A stretch of DNA of 64,000 nucleotides, taken from contig NC_009901.1 of the NCBI RefSeq assembly GCF_000018285.1, positions 309,001 to 373,000 of the forward strand, given 5' to 3'. Below the pieces are notes generated by a model. It made no database searches and was not told where the DNA came from. It saw only the letters and a list, made by a program, of their open reading frames with translations. Source of the DNA: Shewanella pealeana ATCC 700345. GTDB taxonomy: Bacteria; Pseudomonadota; Gammaproteobacteria; Enterobacterales; Shewanellaceae. Made by a program: the position numbers and the translations under genes. Shown in pieces: positions 56,045 to 64,000 of this stretch (positions within the stretch are counted from its first letter, which is position 1; every line of letters begins with the position of its first letter).

Positions 56045-56388
56045 TTTCTTGTAATCCTCAATCAGGGAATGAGGTAACGATAAACGTAAGTTCAGTTGCT
56101 AAAGGTGAACTAAGTCACGCCATTTTTTCAGTGACAAATTTATTCGTGAGTCAGCTCTCGAATAAATTTTTTCTTAAAAAAAAGCTCAGAATCAGGAGTG
56201 GATAAATGTGAAAGGAATCAATCTGGAGTTAAAAATTATTACGGCAATGTTTATATGACGTAATTCACAAAGCCTACCAATAAAGAGGTGTTAGCGTGAA
56301 GTGAATCCCGAATAGAGAAGAGATATCTATAATCCGTAATTGTTACCAGCGCATAATTAGCTGAATTCGATATACAGGTTTTTTATAG
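56045..56388. promoter_or_regulatory. divergent regulatory region of the flavoprotein operon and the TetR gene
   Basis: On the minus strand: perfect palindrome AAATTTATTCG-N12-CGAATAAATTT (56136-56169), CRP-like CGTGACTTAGTTCACC (56104-56119, core GTGA-N6-TCAC) and -10 TATCGT (56077-56082) after TTTATCGTTA. On the plus strand a TATAAT (56328-56333) lies 55 bases before the tetR ATG, without a clear -35. The palindrome is the best candidate for the TetR operator, with its centre about 82 bases upstream of the predicted flavoprotein start of transcription. Confidence 0.7.
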
Positions 56389-57180
56389 ATGAAATGTCCC
56401 ACTGAAGCATTGCCTATGATGCGCTGCAATCAGATACTAGATGCGGCTGAGCAGCTGATTGAGTCGCAAGGTATTGTCTCGTTTAAGTTCTCGCAACTCG
56501 CGAAAGAAGTGGGCTGTTCCACCGGTACCTTATACAAGTTTTTTGAGCGCAAAGAAGACGTGTTAGTCTGCTTGTTTTTGCGTAGTGCGACCTCAAATCA
56601 CTTGCCGATATTTATTAACAAATATCCCGATTTAACCGCTCAAGAGAAAGTGCTGCTACCGATTTTGTTTACATTTGAGACCATCAAACGCAGTAAGAGT
56701 TTTTTTACTCTGCGTTCGGTTTCGGTCAATACCATGGTGTGGCAACTGGCCAGCGACGAGAAAGTGGATCGCTTCAAAAAGCGTATCAATGCGTTTTGGG
56801 GCTGGTTTACCGACTCGCTTAATGAAGCCGTAGCTAAGGGCGAGCTTGATGCGACGCCATTGCAAGTTAAAGAGTTAGTGCAGGGGATCACCTTCTTCTT
56901 AACGGGCTCGCTAACCCAATTTGAAAGCCAGTTAATCGCCCCTGAGTACTTATCTAATCGTCGTGAGACCTGCTACCGACATTTAGCCCGTTTAATGGGG
57001 CAATATAAGTGGGCTAAGCCACTTACCCCTGAACTGTTTGACTCGCTTGAGAACAGAAGCTCGAGCTTCTTCGATAAACACTATCGTGATCATATGAGCT
57101 GCAGCGCCTGTAGCGCCTTGTCCTGCTCCCCCGCTAATAGCGAAGCGCCTTGCCTACACAAAAAAGTCAGCGCTGCTTAA
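56389..57180 (+). CDS. TetR/AcrR family regulator with Cys-rich tail
   Basis: A 263-residue regulator. The N-terminal helix-turn-helix is clear (FKFSQLAKEVGCSTGTLYKFFERKED split across residues 29-55). The ligand domain follows to about residue 220. The last 25 residues are unusual: MSCSACSALSCSPANSEAPC has four Cys, which TetR proteins normally lack, and could sense redox state or metal. ATG 56389 and an internal ATG at about 56416 are both possible. It faces the flavoprotein operon, whose promoter and that of the cupin gene share a palindrome, so it is the likely regulator of both. Confidence 0.85.
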   Translation: MKCPTEALPMMRCNQILDAAEQLIESQGIVSFKFSQLAKEVGCSTGTLYKFFERKEDVLVCLFLRSATSNHLPIFINKYPDLTAQEKVLLPILFTFETIKRSKSFFTLRSVSVNTMVWQLASDEKVDRFKKRINAFWGWFTDSLNEAVAKGELDATPLQVKELVQGITFFLTGSLTQFESQLIAPEYLSNRRETCYRHLARLMGQYKWAKPLTPELFDSLENRSSSFFDKHYRDHMSCSACSALSCSPANSEAPCLHKKVSAA

Positions 57181-57352
57181 ACAACTTCTTTTTAAATATA
57201 AAAAGCCCTTATTTAATGAGGGCTGGCATCGTCATTCTTAGGTAATATTTTTCCGTTCTTGGTTATTGAAGAACTTGAAGCTAGCCCCCGTTTTGCTTGA
57301 CTTTTTTATGACCACTGATAGGCTGCTCAGTCAGTAATCAAGGTGGTATACA

Positions 57353-58444
57353 ATGCAAATAACTTATAATTTAAAACCTGCGTTAGAGCGCCGTACCGAG
57401 CAATTTAAGCCGACAACTAATGTAGGCTTCGGTAACCTCAGAACTGACCACATGTTTTTAATGGATTATCGCGACGGCGAGTGGTGTGATCCAAGAGTCG
57501 TTCCCTATGGCCCATTTCAAGTCGCACCGGGTGCCATCGCTCTACATTATGGTCAGTCTGTATTTGAGGGCGCAAAAGCCTTTCAACATGACGACGGTGA
57601 GATCTACACCTTCCGTATCGATAAAAATGCCGAGCGCTTAAATCGCTCTGCTGACATTTTGTGTATTCCAGCGCTGCCTGAGCAGATGCAGGTTGATGCC
57701 ATCAATGCCTTGATTGATGTCGATCGTCTATGGTTTCCGATGCAGGAAGGGGCTTGCCTGTATATTCGTCCGTTTATCTTTGCCACAGAAGATCGTCTAT
57801 CGGTTAGTCCGAGCGAGCAATACACTTTCTGCGTAATATTAAGCCCAAGCGGGCCTTATTACAGCGATGGCTTCGATAAGGCGATCCGTTTATTGATCAG
57901 TGAGCGTTTCCACCGTGCAGTTTCGGGTGGTACTGGCGCATCGAAGGCTGCGGGTAACTACGCGGCATCACTAAAAGCGGGTAAGGCGGCTGCTGAATAT
58001 GGCGCCGCGCAGGTACTTTACCTAGATGCTAACAATAAGCAGATTGAAGAAGTGGGCGCGATGAACCATTTTCACGTGCTTAAAGATGGCACCATTATTA
58101 TCCCTAAGTTCACCGACACCATCTTAAAGTCGATTACCTCACAGTCTATTCTCGATTTGGGTGAGTTACTGGGCTGCGAAGTACGCCAAGAGACAGTGAT
58201 GCTGGAGCAGTTTATTAGCGACATAGAGTCGGGTGAGATTATCGAGGCGGGCGGTTTTGGTACTGCGGCCGTGGTATCGCCAGTGGGTTCTTATATCTTT
58301 GAAGATAACCGCATCGTAACCGTTGGAAACGGTGAAGTGGGTGAGCACACTAAGCGAATTTACAAGGTATTGACCGATATTCAGAAGGGGCTTATTCAAG
58401 GTCCTGCAGGCTGGGTACAGTACGTTAAGCGTGTGCAAGCTTAG
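57353..58444 (+). CDS. ilvE: branched-chain amino acid aminotransferase
   Basis: A 363-residue PLP enzyme of fold type IV. The PLP-binding Lys is K198 in GGTGASKAAGNYA. FEGAKAFQHDDG, LYIRPFIFATE and IIEAGGFGTAAVVSPVG match the long (eukaryote/Bacillus-like) BCAT type rather than E. coli IlvE. It would transfer amino groups between glutamate and the keto acids of Leu, Ile and Val. It is monocistronic, with a terminator 29 bases after the stop. Confidence 0.92.
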   Translation: MQITYNLKPALERRTEQFKPTTNVGFGNLRTDHMFLMDYRDGEWCDPRVVPYGPFQVAPGAIALHYGQSVFEGAKAFQHDDGEIYTFRIDKNAERLNRSADILCIPALPEQMQVDAINALIDVDRLWFPMQEGACLYIRPFIFATEDRLSVSPSEQYTFCVILSPSGPYYSDGFDKAIRLLISERFHRAVSGGTGASKAAGNYAASLKAGKAAAEYGAAQVLYLDANNKQIEEVGAMNHFHVLKDGTIIIPKFTDTILKSITSQSILDLGELLGCEVRQETVMLEQFISDIESGEIIEAGGFGTAAVVSPVGSYIFEDNRIVTVGNGEVGEHTKRIYKVLTDIQKGLIQGPAGWVQYVKRVQA

Positions 58445-58472
58445 CCTTCACTTAGCTGACCAAACCCTGCAG

Positions 58473-58496
58473 AAGGCTCCTTATGGGGCCTTTTTT
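58473..58496 (+). terminator. intrinsic terminator after ilvE
   Basis: AAGGCTCC and GGGGCCTT pair around TTAT, and a run of T follows. Confidence 0.8.
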
Positions 58497-58504
58497 ATGG
58501 GGGG

Positions 58505-58552
58505 CTCTTTTTAAGCGCCACTCTTTTACAGTGCAGCTCTTTTAAAGTGCAA
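58505..58552. repeat. three 16-bp tandem repeats over the stop codon of the 58542 gene
   Basis: The units are CTCTTTTTAAGCGCCA, CTCTTTTACAGTGCAG and CTCTTTTAAAGTGCAA, exactly 16 bases each. The third unit holds the stop and last codons (Val-Ala-Leu) of the leftward gene; the others lie beyond it. Confidence 0.75.
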
Positions 58553-58940
58553 CAAAGGTGTTAACCATCACTGCTTGGCGGCTAAAGTTTTTCGCTGTGG
58601 GGTAAAATTGATAATCGCTTACACCTGTTAGCTTCTCTGCGGGGATCTTAGTTCCATCGACCGTGCTAATCATACTGACCTGTTGCATAGCCCCTGAAGC
58701 GTCAATGATAAAAGAAACCGCATAGTTGGTTTTCTTTTGTGGGCTAGCTGCTGATTGGGGGAATATTTGTTGCCAGCTGATAAGGGTGTCTTTTGTCACC
58801 CAGAAGTAAGCCATCTCGCTACCGTTGAGTTTTAACGGGGATTGCGTTGCGTGGGAAGGGGGTTGATTTGCACAGCCCACGCCATTAAGCAAAAACAGGG
58901 CGATGAATAAGACACGAGCTCGCTTAAAGTTGTGATACAA
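58542..58940 (-). CDS. probable lipoprotein with TonB C-terminal-like fold
   Basis: A 132-residue protein. The N-terminal signal has a Cys after NGVG (residue 23), a weak lipobox. The end half (YAVSFIIDASGAMQQVSMIS and FSRQAVMVNTFVAL) resembles the strand-helix-strand of TonB C-terminal domains. The start is TTG 58938-58940 with AAGGTG six bases before it; no ATG fits near. Tandem repeats cover its stop. The function is unknown and the TonB likeness is weak. Confidence 0.55.
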   Translation of the reverse strand: MYHNFKRARVLFIALFLLNGVGCANQPPSHATQSPLKLNGSEMAYFWVTKDTLISWQQIFPQSAASPQKKTNYAVSFIIDASGAMQQVSMISTVDGTKIPAEKLTGVSDYQFYPTAKNFSRQAVMVNTFVAL

Positions 58941-59227
58941 AATAACACCTTTGTTACGGTTTGGTGAAGTGTAAAGGCAAGTTATCTGTTATCACGGCCT
59001 ACGTCTAGTCAATTGGTTGACATGCTCTAAGTATGTGCAGGTTTTTGTAGTGTAAACTCGTAAGCTTGTAGGGATAGCTTGGGTGATTACTCGTCAGTTT
59101 TAGATAAAGCGGTGGTGTATAGCGGGGGAGTTAGGTTTATGAGCTGTTTGATTTGGGCGTGATTTAATTGACGAAAGCTGGAACTGAATAGGGAGTTTGG
59201 CTTACCTATTCAGCTGCAGCTCGGGTT
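58941..59227. other. intergenic region without recognised features
   Basis: Nearly 290 bases between two leftward genes. I find no reading frame with a ribosome site, no strong hairpin with a T-run, and no clear promoter. The 3' end of the acyltransferase pair lies at its right side. Confidence 0.4.
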
Positions 59228-60178
59228 TTACTGATGTTTTGAGGGGCTTGGCTTTTCGATAATATGCTCGCTAGATGGATTATGTTTAAGCATTAGATGG
59301 TGGATCTCTTCATCTTTCCTTCCCCAGAGTTCATTGAGCCAGCGCTGGAAGTCAACGCGGTAAGCGGCCTCTGAGAAATAGCGCTTATTATCGACCTCTG
59401 GTACCGGTAGTACTTTTACCCGCACCACAATCTTATGTAAACGGCCATGCATCACTTCAACCAAGGCATCTTTTTTAAATACGTCAGGATAAAGCACGGT
59501 GACGTCGAGTACGTTGGTGAACTGCTCACCCATGGCCGATAGAGCAAAGGCGATGCCGCCTGCTTTAGGCCGCAGCAGATAACGGTAAGGTGAGTCTTGG
59601 CGAGCGTGTTTTTCTGCGGTGAAGCGACTGCCCTCGACGTAGTTGATAATCGAGGTGGGCATGTTGCGGAATTTTTTGCAGGCCCGGCGAGTCGACTTTA
59701 AGTCTTTACCTTTAAGCTTAGGGTTTTTCTTTAACTTAGCAGGACTAGTTCGGGTCATAAAGGGCATATCCAGTGCCCAGCAACCTAGGCCCAAGAAAGG
59801 CACGTACATGAGTTCTTTCTTGAGGAAAAACTTGAGCATAGGAATATGGTTACGCAGCACATAGGTCTGCGCCGCAATATCGAAACCACTAAGGTGATTA
59901 CTGATCAGCAGGTACCAACTATTCTTATCTAGGTTTTCTAACCCTTCTACATCCCACTCAATGTCAGCGAGTAGATATAAAATACCGCCATTACAGCTAG
60001 CCCAAGCCCACATGAAACGATTCATGATATGGGTTAAGCCGATGCGGGCGGCGGTAAAAGGCAGTAGCAGTTTGATGATGCCGCCTATGCTAATCAATGA
60101 TGCCCACAAAACCGTATTGATGATTAATAGCAGGGTGCTTATGAAATATAAGATAGGTCCAGGTAAAAAGTTCAACAT
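59228..60178 (-). CDS. PlsC-type acyltransferase (YihG-like), second copy
   Basis: A 316-residue inner-membrane acyltransferase. Two N-terminal helices (about 4-38) are followed by the H-x4-D site in NHLSGFDIAAQTY, then FFLKKELMYVPFLG, NYVEGSRFTAEKH and LRPKAGGIAFAL. These match YihG/lysophosphatidic acid acyltransferase-like proteins. It probably acylates a lysophospholipid. It follows a close paralogue by 7 bases. About 40-45% of residues look the same by eye. Confidence 0.85.
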   Translation of the reverse strand: MLNFLPGPILYFISTLLLIINTVLWASLISIGGIIKLLLPFTAARIGLTHIMNRFMWAWASCNGGILYLLADIEWDVEGLENLDKNSWYLLISNHLSGFDIAAQTYVLRNHIPMLKFFLKKELMYVPFLGLGCWALDMPFMTRTSPAKLKKNPKLKGKDLKSTRRACKKFRNMPTSIINYVEGSRFTAEKHARQDSPYRYLLRPKAGGIAFALSAMGEQFTNVLDVTVLYPDVFKKDALVEVMHGRLHKIVVRVKVLPVPEVDNKRYFSEAAYRVDFQRWLNELWGRKDEEIHHLMLKHNPSSEHIIEKPSPSKHQ

Positions 60179-60185
60179 CTTGCTC

Positions 60186-61091
60186 TTATGCCTCTTCTCG
60201 GGTTTTTTCTGCTTGTGCTAATTGGGCTAGTACCTGATCTTTTTGTTGCCAGATAAGGTTTAACTCTTGCTGGAATTGTATTTTGAATTGGCGGTCTTTG
60301 CTGTAATCTCCGCGTAGTTCATCACTAATGTTATTCACCGTTATATGAACTCGAACTTCTTTGACTTGGCCACTAATGAACTCCCAGTAGGTCGGGATCT
60401 TACCGGGATAGTAGATAGAAACGTCCACTAATTTATCAATATGCTCACCCATAGCCGATAGCGCAAACGCCATGCCGCCCGCTTTAGGCTTGAGTAGGTG
60501 GTTGAAGGGAGAGTTTTGCTTACTATGTTTACCCGGGTGGAAGCGGGTGCCCTCAACAAAGTTCATTACACTGACGGGTTTGTTCTTGAATTTGGCACAA
60601 GCCTTACGAGTGATCTCGATATCTTTACCGCGTAGCTTAGGGTTTTTCTTTAATTGCGCCGTGCTATAGCGACGCATAAATGGAAAGTCGAGCGCCCACC
60701 AGGCAAGTCCAAGCACAGGAACGAAGATCAGCTCCTGCTTTAAGAAGAATTTTAAGAAGGGGATCTTGCGATTTAAAATACGCTGCAAGATAAGAATATC
60801 TACCCAAGACTGGTGGTTAGCAATAACCATATACCACTCTTTGGTAGACAGCTGGGTGTCACCTTCAACAGTGAGCTTGAATGGATGCAGCAAGTTTTCG
60901 ATAACCCCGTTGACGCTGATCCAGGCACTGGCACAAAAATCGAGAAAGTAGGTGCAAGCCTTGCGAGTCCAAGCTAAAGGAATGAGTTTGAAAATACTCA
61001 TTACTAATATGGGAGTCACCCAAAATAGGGTGTTAATAAAATAACAGAAAAAGGCGAAACTTCCCCTAATGCGTGACACTATCGCACCCAT
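60186..61091 (-). CDS. PlsC-type acyltransferase (YihG-like), first copy
   Basis: A 301-residue enzyme with the same layout as its neighbour: N-terminal helix, H-x4-D in NHQSWVDILILQ, FFLKQELIFVPVLG, NFVEGTRFHPGKH and LKPKAGGMAFALSA. GAGG lies before the ATG. The two enzymes form an operon and may act at different positions or with different acyl chains; sequence does not say which. The E. coli relative (YihG) is linked to phospholipid composition and, through it, to swimming. Confidence 0.87.
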   Translation of the reverse strand: MGAIVSRIRGSFAFFCYFINTLFWVTPILVMSIFKLIPLAWTRKACTYFLDFCASAWISVNGVIENLLHPFKLTVEGDTQLSTKEWYMVIANHQSWVDILILQRILNRKIPFLKFFLKQELIFVPVLGLAWWALDFPFMRRYSTAQLKKNPKLRGKDIEITRKACAKFKNKPVSVMNFVEGTRFHPGKHSKQNSPFNHLLKPKAGGMAFALSAMGEHIDKLVDVSIYYPGKIPTYWEFISGQVKEVRVHITVNNISDELRGDYSKDRQFKIQFQQELNLIWQQKDQVLAQLAQAEKTREEA

Positions 61092-61304
61092 CCAGAACCT
61101 CGAGAAAAAAATTGGAGACCTATAGTACTCGTTGTCAGGTTTTGTCTCAATCTAGATGTTAAACTTTGGCGGTTAACTCATGACTAAATTAGTGCTTTTG
61201 GGGAAGTTTGTTGATTATTATTAGGGTATTATGCGGGGGTGGCTGAATAATACTAACTGCGCCAAGCCCCAGCATATTGCTAGGGCTTAGACAGAGTGAA
61301 ATGG

Positions 61305-62834
61305 TTAATGGCTGAGTAAATAGGCTCTCAGTTCCGTAGCCGGTAGGGCCTTGGAGTAGAGCCAGCCTTGGTGTAGATGTACACCTAACTCTTTAAGCAG
61401 TTCAGCTTGCTCTTCGGTTTCAACCCCTTCTGCAATAAGAGAAATATTTATCTCTTTAGCAATGGCAACATATGAGCGGATAACGAAAGGCTGGTTATGT
61501 TCATTCGATAGCAGTTTAGTAAATGCCTTATTGATCTTAAGGCAGTCAAATTCTAACTGCTGTATCAGCATGCCACCACCATAGCCGATGCCAACATCAT
61601 CTAACTTGATGCGACAACCAAGCTGTTTACAGCCTGAAATAAATTCAAGCATCTGCTGCCAAGACTCAACTGGCTGGCGTTCGGTGAGTTCGAAGCATAA
61701 CTGATCAACTGGATAGCCATTGTTGGCCAAGTACTGCAGATAGGCTAGAACTTGTCCCTGCTCAATCTGTTTGGCACTGATGTTGATGCTGCATCTGGAG
61801 ATCTGATTACTCTTTAGTAAGGATTTAAGCTCGCTTAGTGCAGTCTTTATCATCCACTTCGTCAGTAGTGGCATGACTGAGTCTTGCTCTAGTATTTTGA
61901 TATAGCTGCTAGTTTTATGCCATTGGCCGTTTTTCTTACGCCATCTTAATAGGACTTCGACGCCAAATATTTTTTCGTTTTTGGTATCAACAATAGGTTG
62001 ATAAGCTAGAGAGAAAGCTTCCCTTTTTAATCCAGATTTAAAACGGCGATGCCAATAAAACTTAATTACACGGTCACGAAGCAGATAGCCAATACTTGCT
62101 AAAAGTGCAGCAGGCAACATCAGCAGTAGAAATACGGTTAACCAAAGCAGGTTTCTGGCTGATTCATTGGTGATTAAGGTGTAGTTAAATTGTGAGTCTT
62201 TGGCCTGGTACTCGATACTAGCAAACGGATTCGCATCAGTGTTTTGACTGACCCAATCATGACCATTTACCTTAATATTGATACCGCCACACATTTGGCA
62301 ATCTGCTAGGACTCTATTAATGGCGGCTGTAGATTGTACCGGCACAAAAATCTTGGCAGCGCCGTCTGTCGCGATAGCATAAATCATTTTCTGCTTATTG
62401 ATGGTATTAATGTTTGTTGCCTTGACGAGTCCATAGCCATCAATATCACTGCTTAATAGTTTTCCGCCAGGTGGGGTTGGCCATCGACCGATCGCCGAGC
62501 AGATAATGTTCTCGTCATTGAACTTCACCCAAGGCACAGGTTGATCACTCTGTATAAATAGCTTCAGCTTGAGCAGCTTGATGGTCTCTTCAGAGCAGTG
62601 AGTCTCTTGCTTTTTTTGTAGCATCGCCAGCACTTCACTCATCTGTGATTTTGCGGCTATTAGTCTTTGCCCGTATTCATGCTCAAGCTTGATTGCAACA
62701 TCAGTAAGTTGACGTGTTAGCAGATAATGGCTAAGGCCTAGTGATACAGCCATTAATACAATTAAAATAAGGCTAGCTGTAAGGGATATTATTGCGTATT
62801 GACTGTTATATTTGAATTTACTAGGCATGGCCAT
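61305..62834 (-). CDS. CSS-motif sensor EAL phosphodiesterase
   Basis: A 509-residue membrane protein: TM1 at 14-35, a periplasmic CSS-type domain, TM2 at about 235-257, and an EAL domain from 275. The conserved periplasmic Cys pair is C80 and C112 (in NIICSAIG, the CSS place with Ala for the second Ser). In E. coli PdeC such a pair forms a DsbA-dependent disulphide that lowers c-di-GMP hydrolysis. EAL motifs are EVLLRW, INISAKQ, FELTER, KLDDVGIGYGG, LKINKAF and AEGVET, all with the catalytic acids. It is therefore probably active and senses envelope redox state. It stands alone. Confidence 0.88.
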   Translation of the reverse strand: MAMPSKFKYNSQYAIISLTASLILIVLMAVSLGLSHYLLTRQLTDVAIKLEHEYGQRLIAAKSQMSEVLAMLQKKQETHCSEETIKLLKLKLFIQSDQPVPWVKFNDENIICSAIGRWPTPPGGKLLSSDIDGYGLVKATNINTINKQKMIYAIATDGAAKIFVPVQSTAAINRVLADCQMCGGINIKVNGHDWVSQNTDANPFASIEYQAKDSQFNYTLITNESARNLLWLTVFLLLMLPAALLASIGYLLRDRVIKFYWHRRFKSGLKREAFSLAYQPIVDTKNEKIFGVEVLLRWRKKNGQWHKTSSYIKILEQDSVMPLLTKWMIKTALSELKSLLKSNQISRCSINISAKQIEQGQVLAYLQYLANNGYPVDQLCFELTERQPVESWQQMLEFISGCKQLGCRIKLDDVGIGYGGGMLIQQLEFDCLKINKAFTKLLSNEHNQPFVIRSYVAIAKEINISLIAEGVETEEQAELLKELGVHLHQGWLYSKALPATELRAYLLSH

Positions 62835-63146
62835 AATTTATTAACTACAAGGAACAATTAAATAAAAGATGATATTAGTGAGCCAGATGATGACTATAAA
62901 TACAGTAAAAACAAACCCTTACTATTTATTGCTCGCGTTTATAGGTTGTTCTGATTGCGCGAATGCTATAAAAACGGTGGCTAAGTAGGATCAAAGTAAA
63001 TAAATGTTTGCTACTTCAATATCATCAAGTTAACGAAGCTGGCGGAATTTACTGCAAACTGGCGTCGGATTCAACTTATTTGTGTCATGACTAATAGATA
63101 TTCGATTTTAAGATATCTCGGCTGCTGCAAATGAACTGCATAGTCA
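62835..63146. other. intergenic region with one possible small exported peptide
   Basis: About 310 bases between two leftward genes. On the plus strand a frame starting with two ATG codons near 62888 codes for about 33 residues. It has a hydrophobic stretch YYLLLAFIGCSDC that looks like a tiny lipoprotein signal; its ribosome site is poor, so I do not call it a gene. Nothing else is supported. Confidence 0.35.
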
Positions 63147-64000
63147 TTATTGGCTAGACAGTGAGGCAAGTAATCTATCCATGGCGCGGTACCCTAACGC
63201 CTGGGCGATATGGGCGCGGCTGACGTTATCTTCCTGTTGAAGGTCGGCAATGGTGCGGGCCACCCGCTGTAGGCGGTGATAACTACGCACCGATAAGCCG
63301 AGCCTATGTACGCTTTGCTCTAAAAAGACTAAGTCATCATCGCGAAACCTAGCATCTTGTTTGAGTTGCTTGCCCGTGAGTTCACTGTTGAGCACACCAG
63401 AGCGAGCGAGTTGCGTTTTTCGTGCTTGTTGTACCCGTTTGGCTATTGTTTCACTGGTTTCGGCTTGAGTGTTTTGACTGTTAAGAGAGCCTAAAGGCAG
63501 TTTAGGCACATCTATGGTGAGGTCGAAGCGGTCGAGAAACGGCCCAGACAACTTTGAAAGATAGCGTTGGATCTGCTCATTACTAGCCCTAGCATTATCG
63601 GTATCACCACAGGGGCTAGGATTCATGGCAGCGATTAACTGAAATCGACTGGCAAAGGTCAGCTTTGCAGCCGCGCGCGAGATACTCACTTCACCTGTTT
63701 CCATTGGCTCACGTAGGCAATCGAGTACTTTTCTAGGAAACTCAGCTACCTCATCTAAAAACAGAACGCCTCTATGGGCTAATGATATTTCACCGGGTTT
63801 AGGCTGGGCACCGCCACCCACCAGAGACACCGCCGAACAGGTATGGTGAGGGCTTCTAAAGGGGCGGCGATAGAAGCTATCGGGTTTGATGTTGTTACCC
63901 GCGACGGAGTGAATGGCGGCAACTTCCAGTGCTTCGTCGTAGTTCAATTTAGGTAATAGCTGCATCATGCGGCTGGCGAGCATGGTCTTGCCTGTGCCGG
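63147..64000 (-). CDS. comM: ComM/YifB Mg-chelatase-like AAA+ helicase (partial, 5' end missing)
   Basis: The frame runs off the right edge; 284 residues are visible. The last bases code for Gly-Thr-Gly-Lys-Thr, the Walker A motif, just before MLASRMM. Walker B is VLFLDEVAEF, with RPFRSPHHTCSAVSLVGGG between, and a sensor block AAMNPSPCGDT. The C-terminal part (SYHRLQRVARTIADL) matches the family. ComM is a ring helicase that drives branch migration in natural transformation. The stop lies at 63147. Confidence 0.93.
   Translation of the reverse strand, partial: GTGKTMLASRMMQLLPKLNYDEALEVAAIHSVAGNNIKPDSFYRRPFRSPHHTCSAVSLVGGGAQPKPGEISLAHRGVLFLDEVAEFPRKVLDCLREPMETGEVSISRAAAKLTFASRFQLIAAMNPSPCGDTDNARASNEQIQRYLSKLSGPFLDRFDLTIDVPKLPLGSLNSQNTQAETSETIAKRVQQARKTQLARSGVLNSELTGKQLKQDARFRDDDLVFLEQSVHRLGLSVRSYHRLQRVARTIADLQQEDNVSRAHIAQALGYRAMDRLLASLSSQ

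Noticed and set aside
57204..57224. Hairpin AGCCCTTA/TGAGGGCT after the tetR gene
   Set aside because: On the plus strand it has no T-run. The T-run is on the minus strand, where no gene ends. It may slow transcription but cannot be called a terminator with confidence.
61305..62834. CSS-EAL protein as a degenerate phosphodiesterase (EVL for EAL, DDVGIGYGG for DDFGTGYSS)
   Set aside because: The catalytic acids and Lys are all present, and EVL variants occur in active family members. I count it as active.
62888..62990. Tiny lipoprotein-like frame of about 33 residues
   Set aside because: The hydrophobic stretch with Cys is suggestive, but the ribosome site is poor and the frame is too short to separate from chance.

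Overview
The window looks like a chromosomal segment of a marine Shewanella-type gammaproteobacterium. The evidence is family-level resemblance: a lpxL acyltransferase, the srkA-dsbA pair, selO ending in Cys-Ser-Ser, zapB, comM, a CSS-motif EAL protein, and a periplasmic Tat flavoprotein with its own small tetrahaem cytochrome. I see no tRNA, rRNA, transposase, integrase or CRISPR array.

Layout. 1-10.0 kb: housekeeping and envelope genes (ThrE-like exporter, MAPEG protein, YgiQ radical SAM enzyme, LpxL, SYLF-domain protein, S9 peptidase). 10.05-11.0 kb: a seven-helix protein that resembles an AraC-type membrane regulator without its DNA-binding half. 11.1-30.3 kb: a large locus that appears to join a sensory system to an exopolysaccharide machine. 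It has a hybrid histidine kinase facing a PstS-like periplasmic protein and an outer-membrane barrel. After these come a second barrel, four DUF3131 proteins, two glycosyltransferases, a nucleotide-sugar pyrophosphorylase, a free HPt protein and a full partner-switching set (receiver-PP2C phosphatase, STAS antagonist, RsbW-like kinase). 30.5-36.2 kb: a YgbA-type gene, a TonB-dependent receptor and a PTS EIIC-EAL fusion. 36.4-45.9 kb: mostly core genes (selO, srkA, dsbA, zapB, NhaC-like antiporter) plus a lipase-like protein. 46.2-50.6 kb: a tight operon of a barrel, a lipoprotein hydrolase, a lipoprotein of probable DUF4056 type and an Omp85-type barrel without POTRA domains. 50.7-57.2 kb: a periplasmic redox locus (cupin, two porins, tetrahaem cytochrome, Tat flavoprotein, divergent TetR regulator). 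57.3-64 kb: ilvE, a small possible lipoprotein, two PlsC-type acyltransferases, a CSS-EAL phosphodiesterase and the 3' part of comM.

Two systems stand out. First, the redox locus: the cupin gene and the flavoprotein gene carry the same promoter module, matching without gaps over about 65 nt and then at equal spacing to a matching -10 element. The module contains a TTATTCG-N12-CGAATAA palindrome and a CRP-like site. I infer that a lyase-like cupin makes an unsaturated acid in the periplasm and that the flavoprotein respires it; the substrate is not proven. Second, the 11-30 kb locus appears to hold a complete line from sensor through phosphorelay and partner switch to polysaccharide synthesis.

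Non-ATG starts are common here. I moved several starts inward where a strong ribosome binding site decided it. All family assignments are by eye from motifs; no database search was run.
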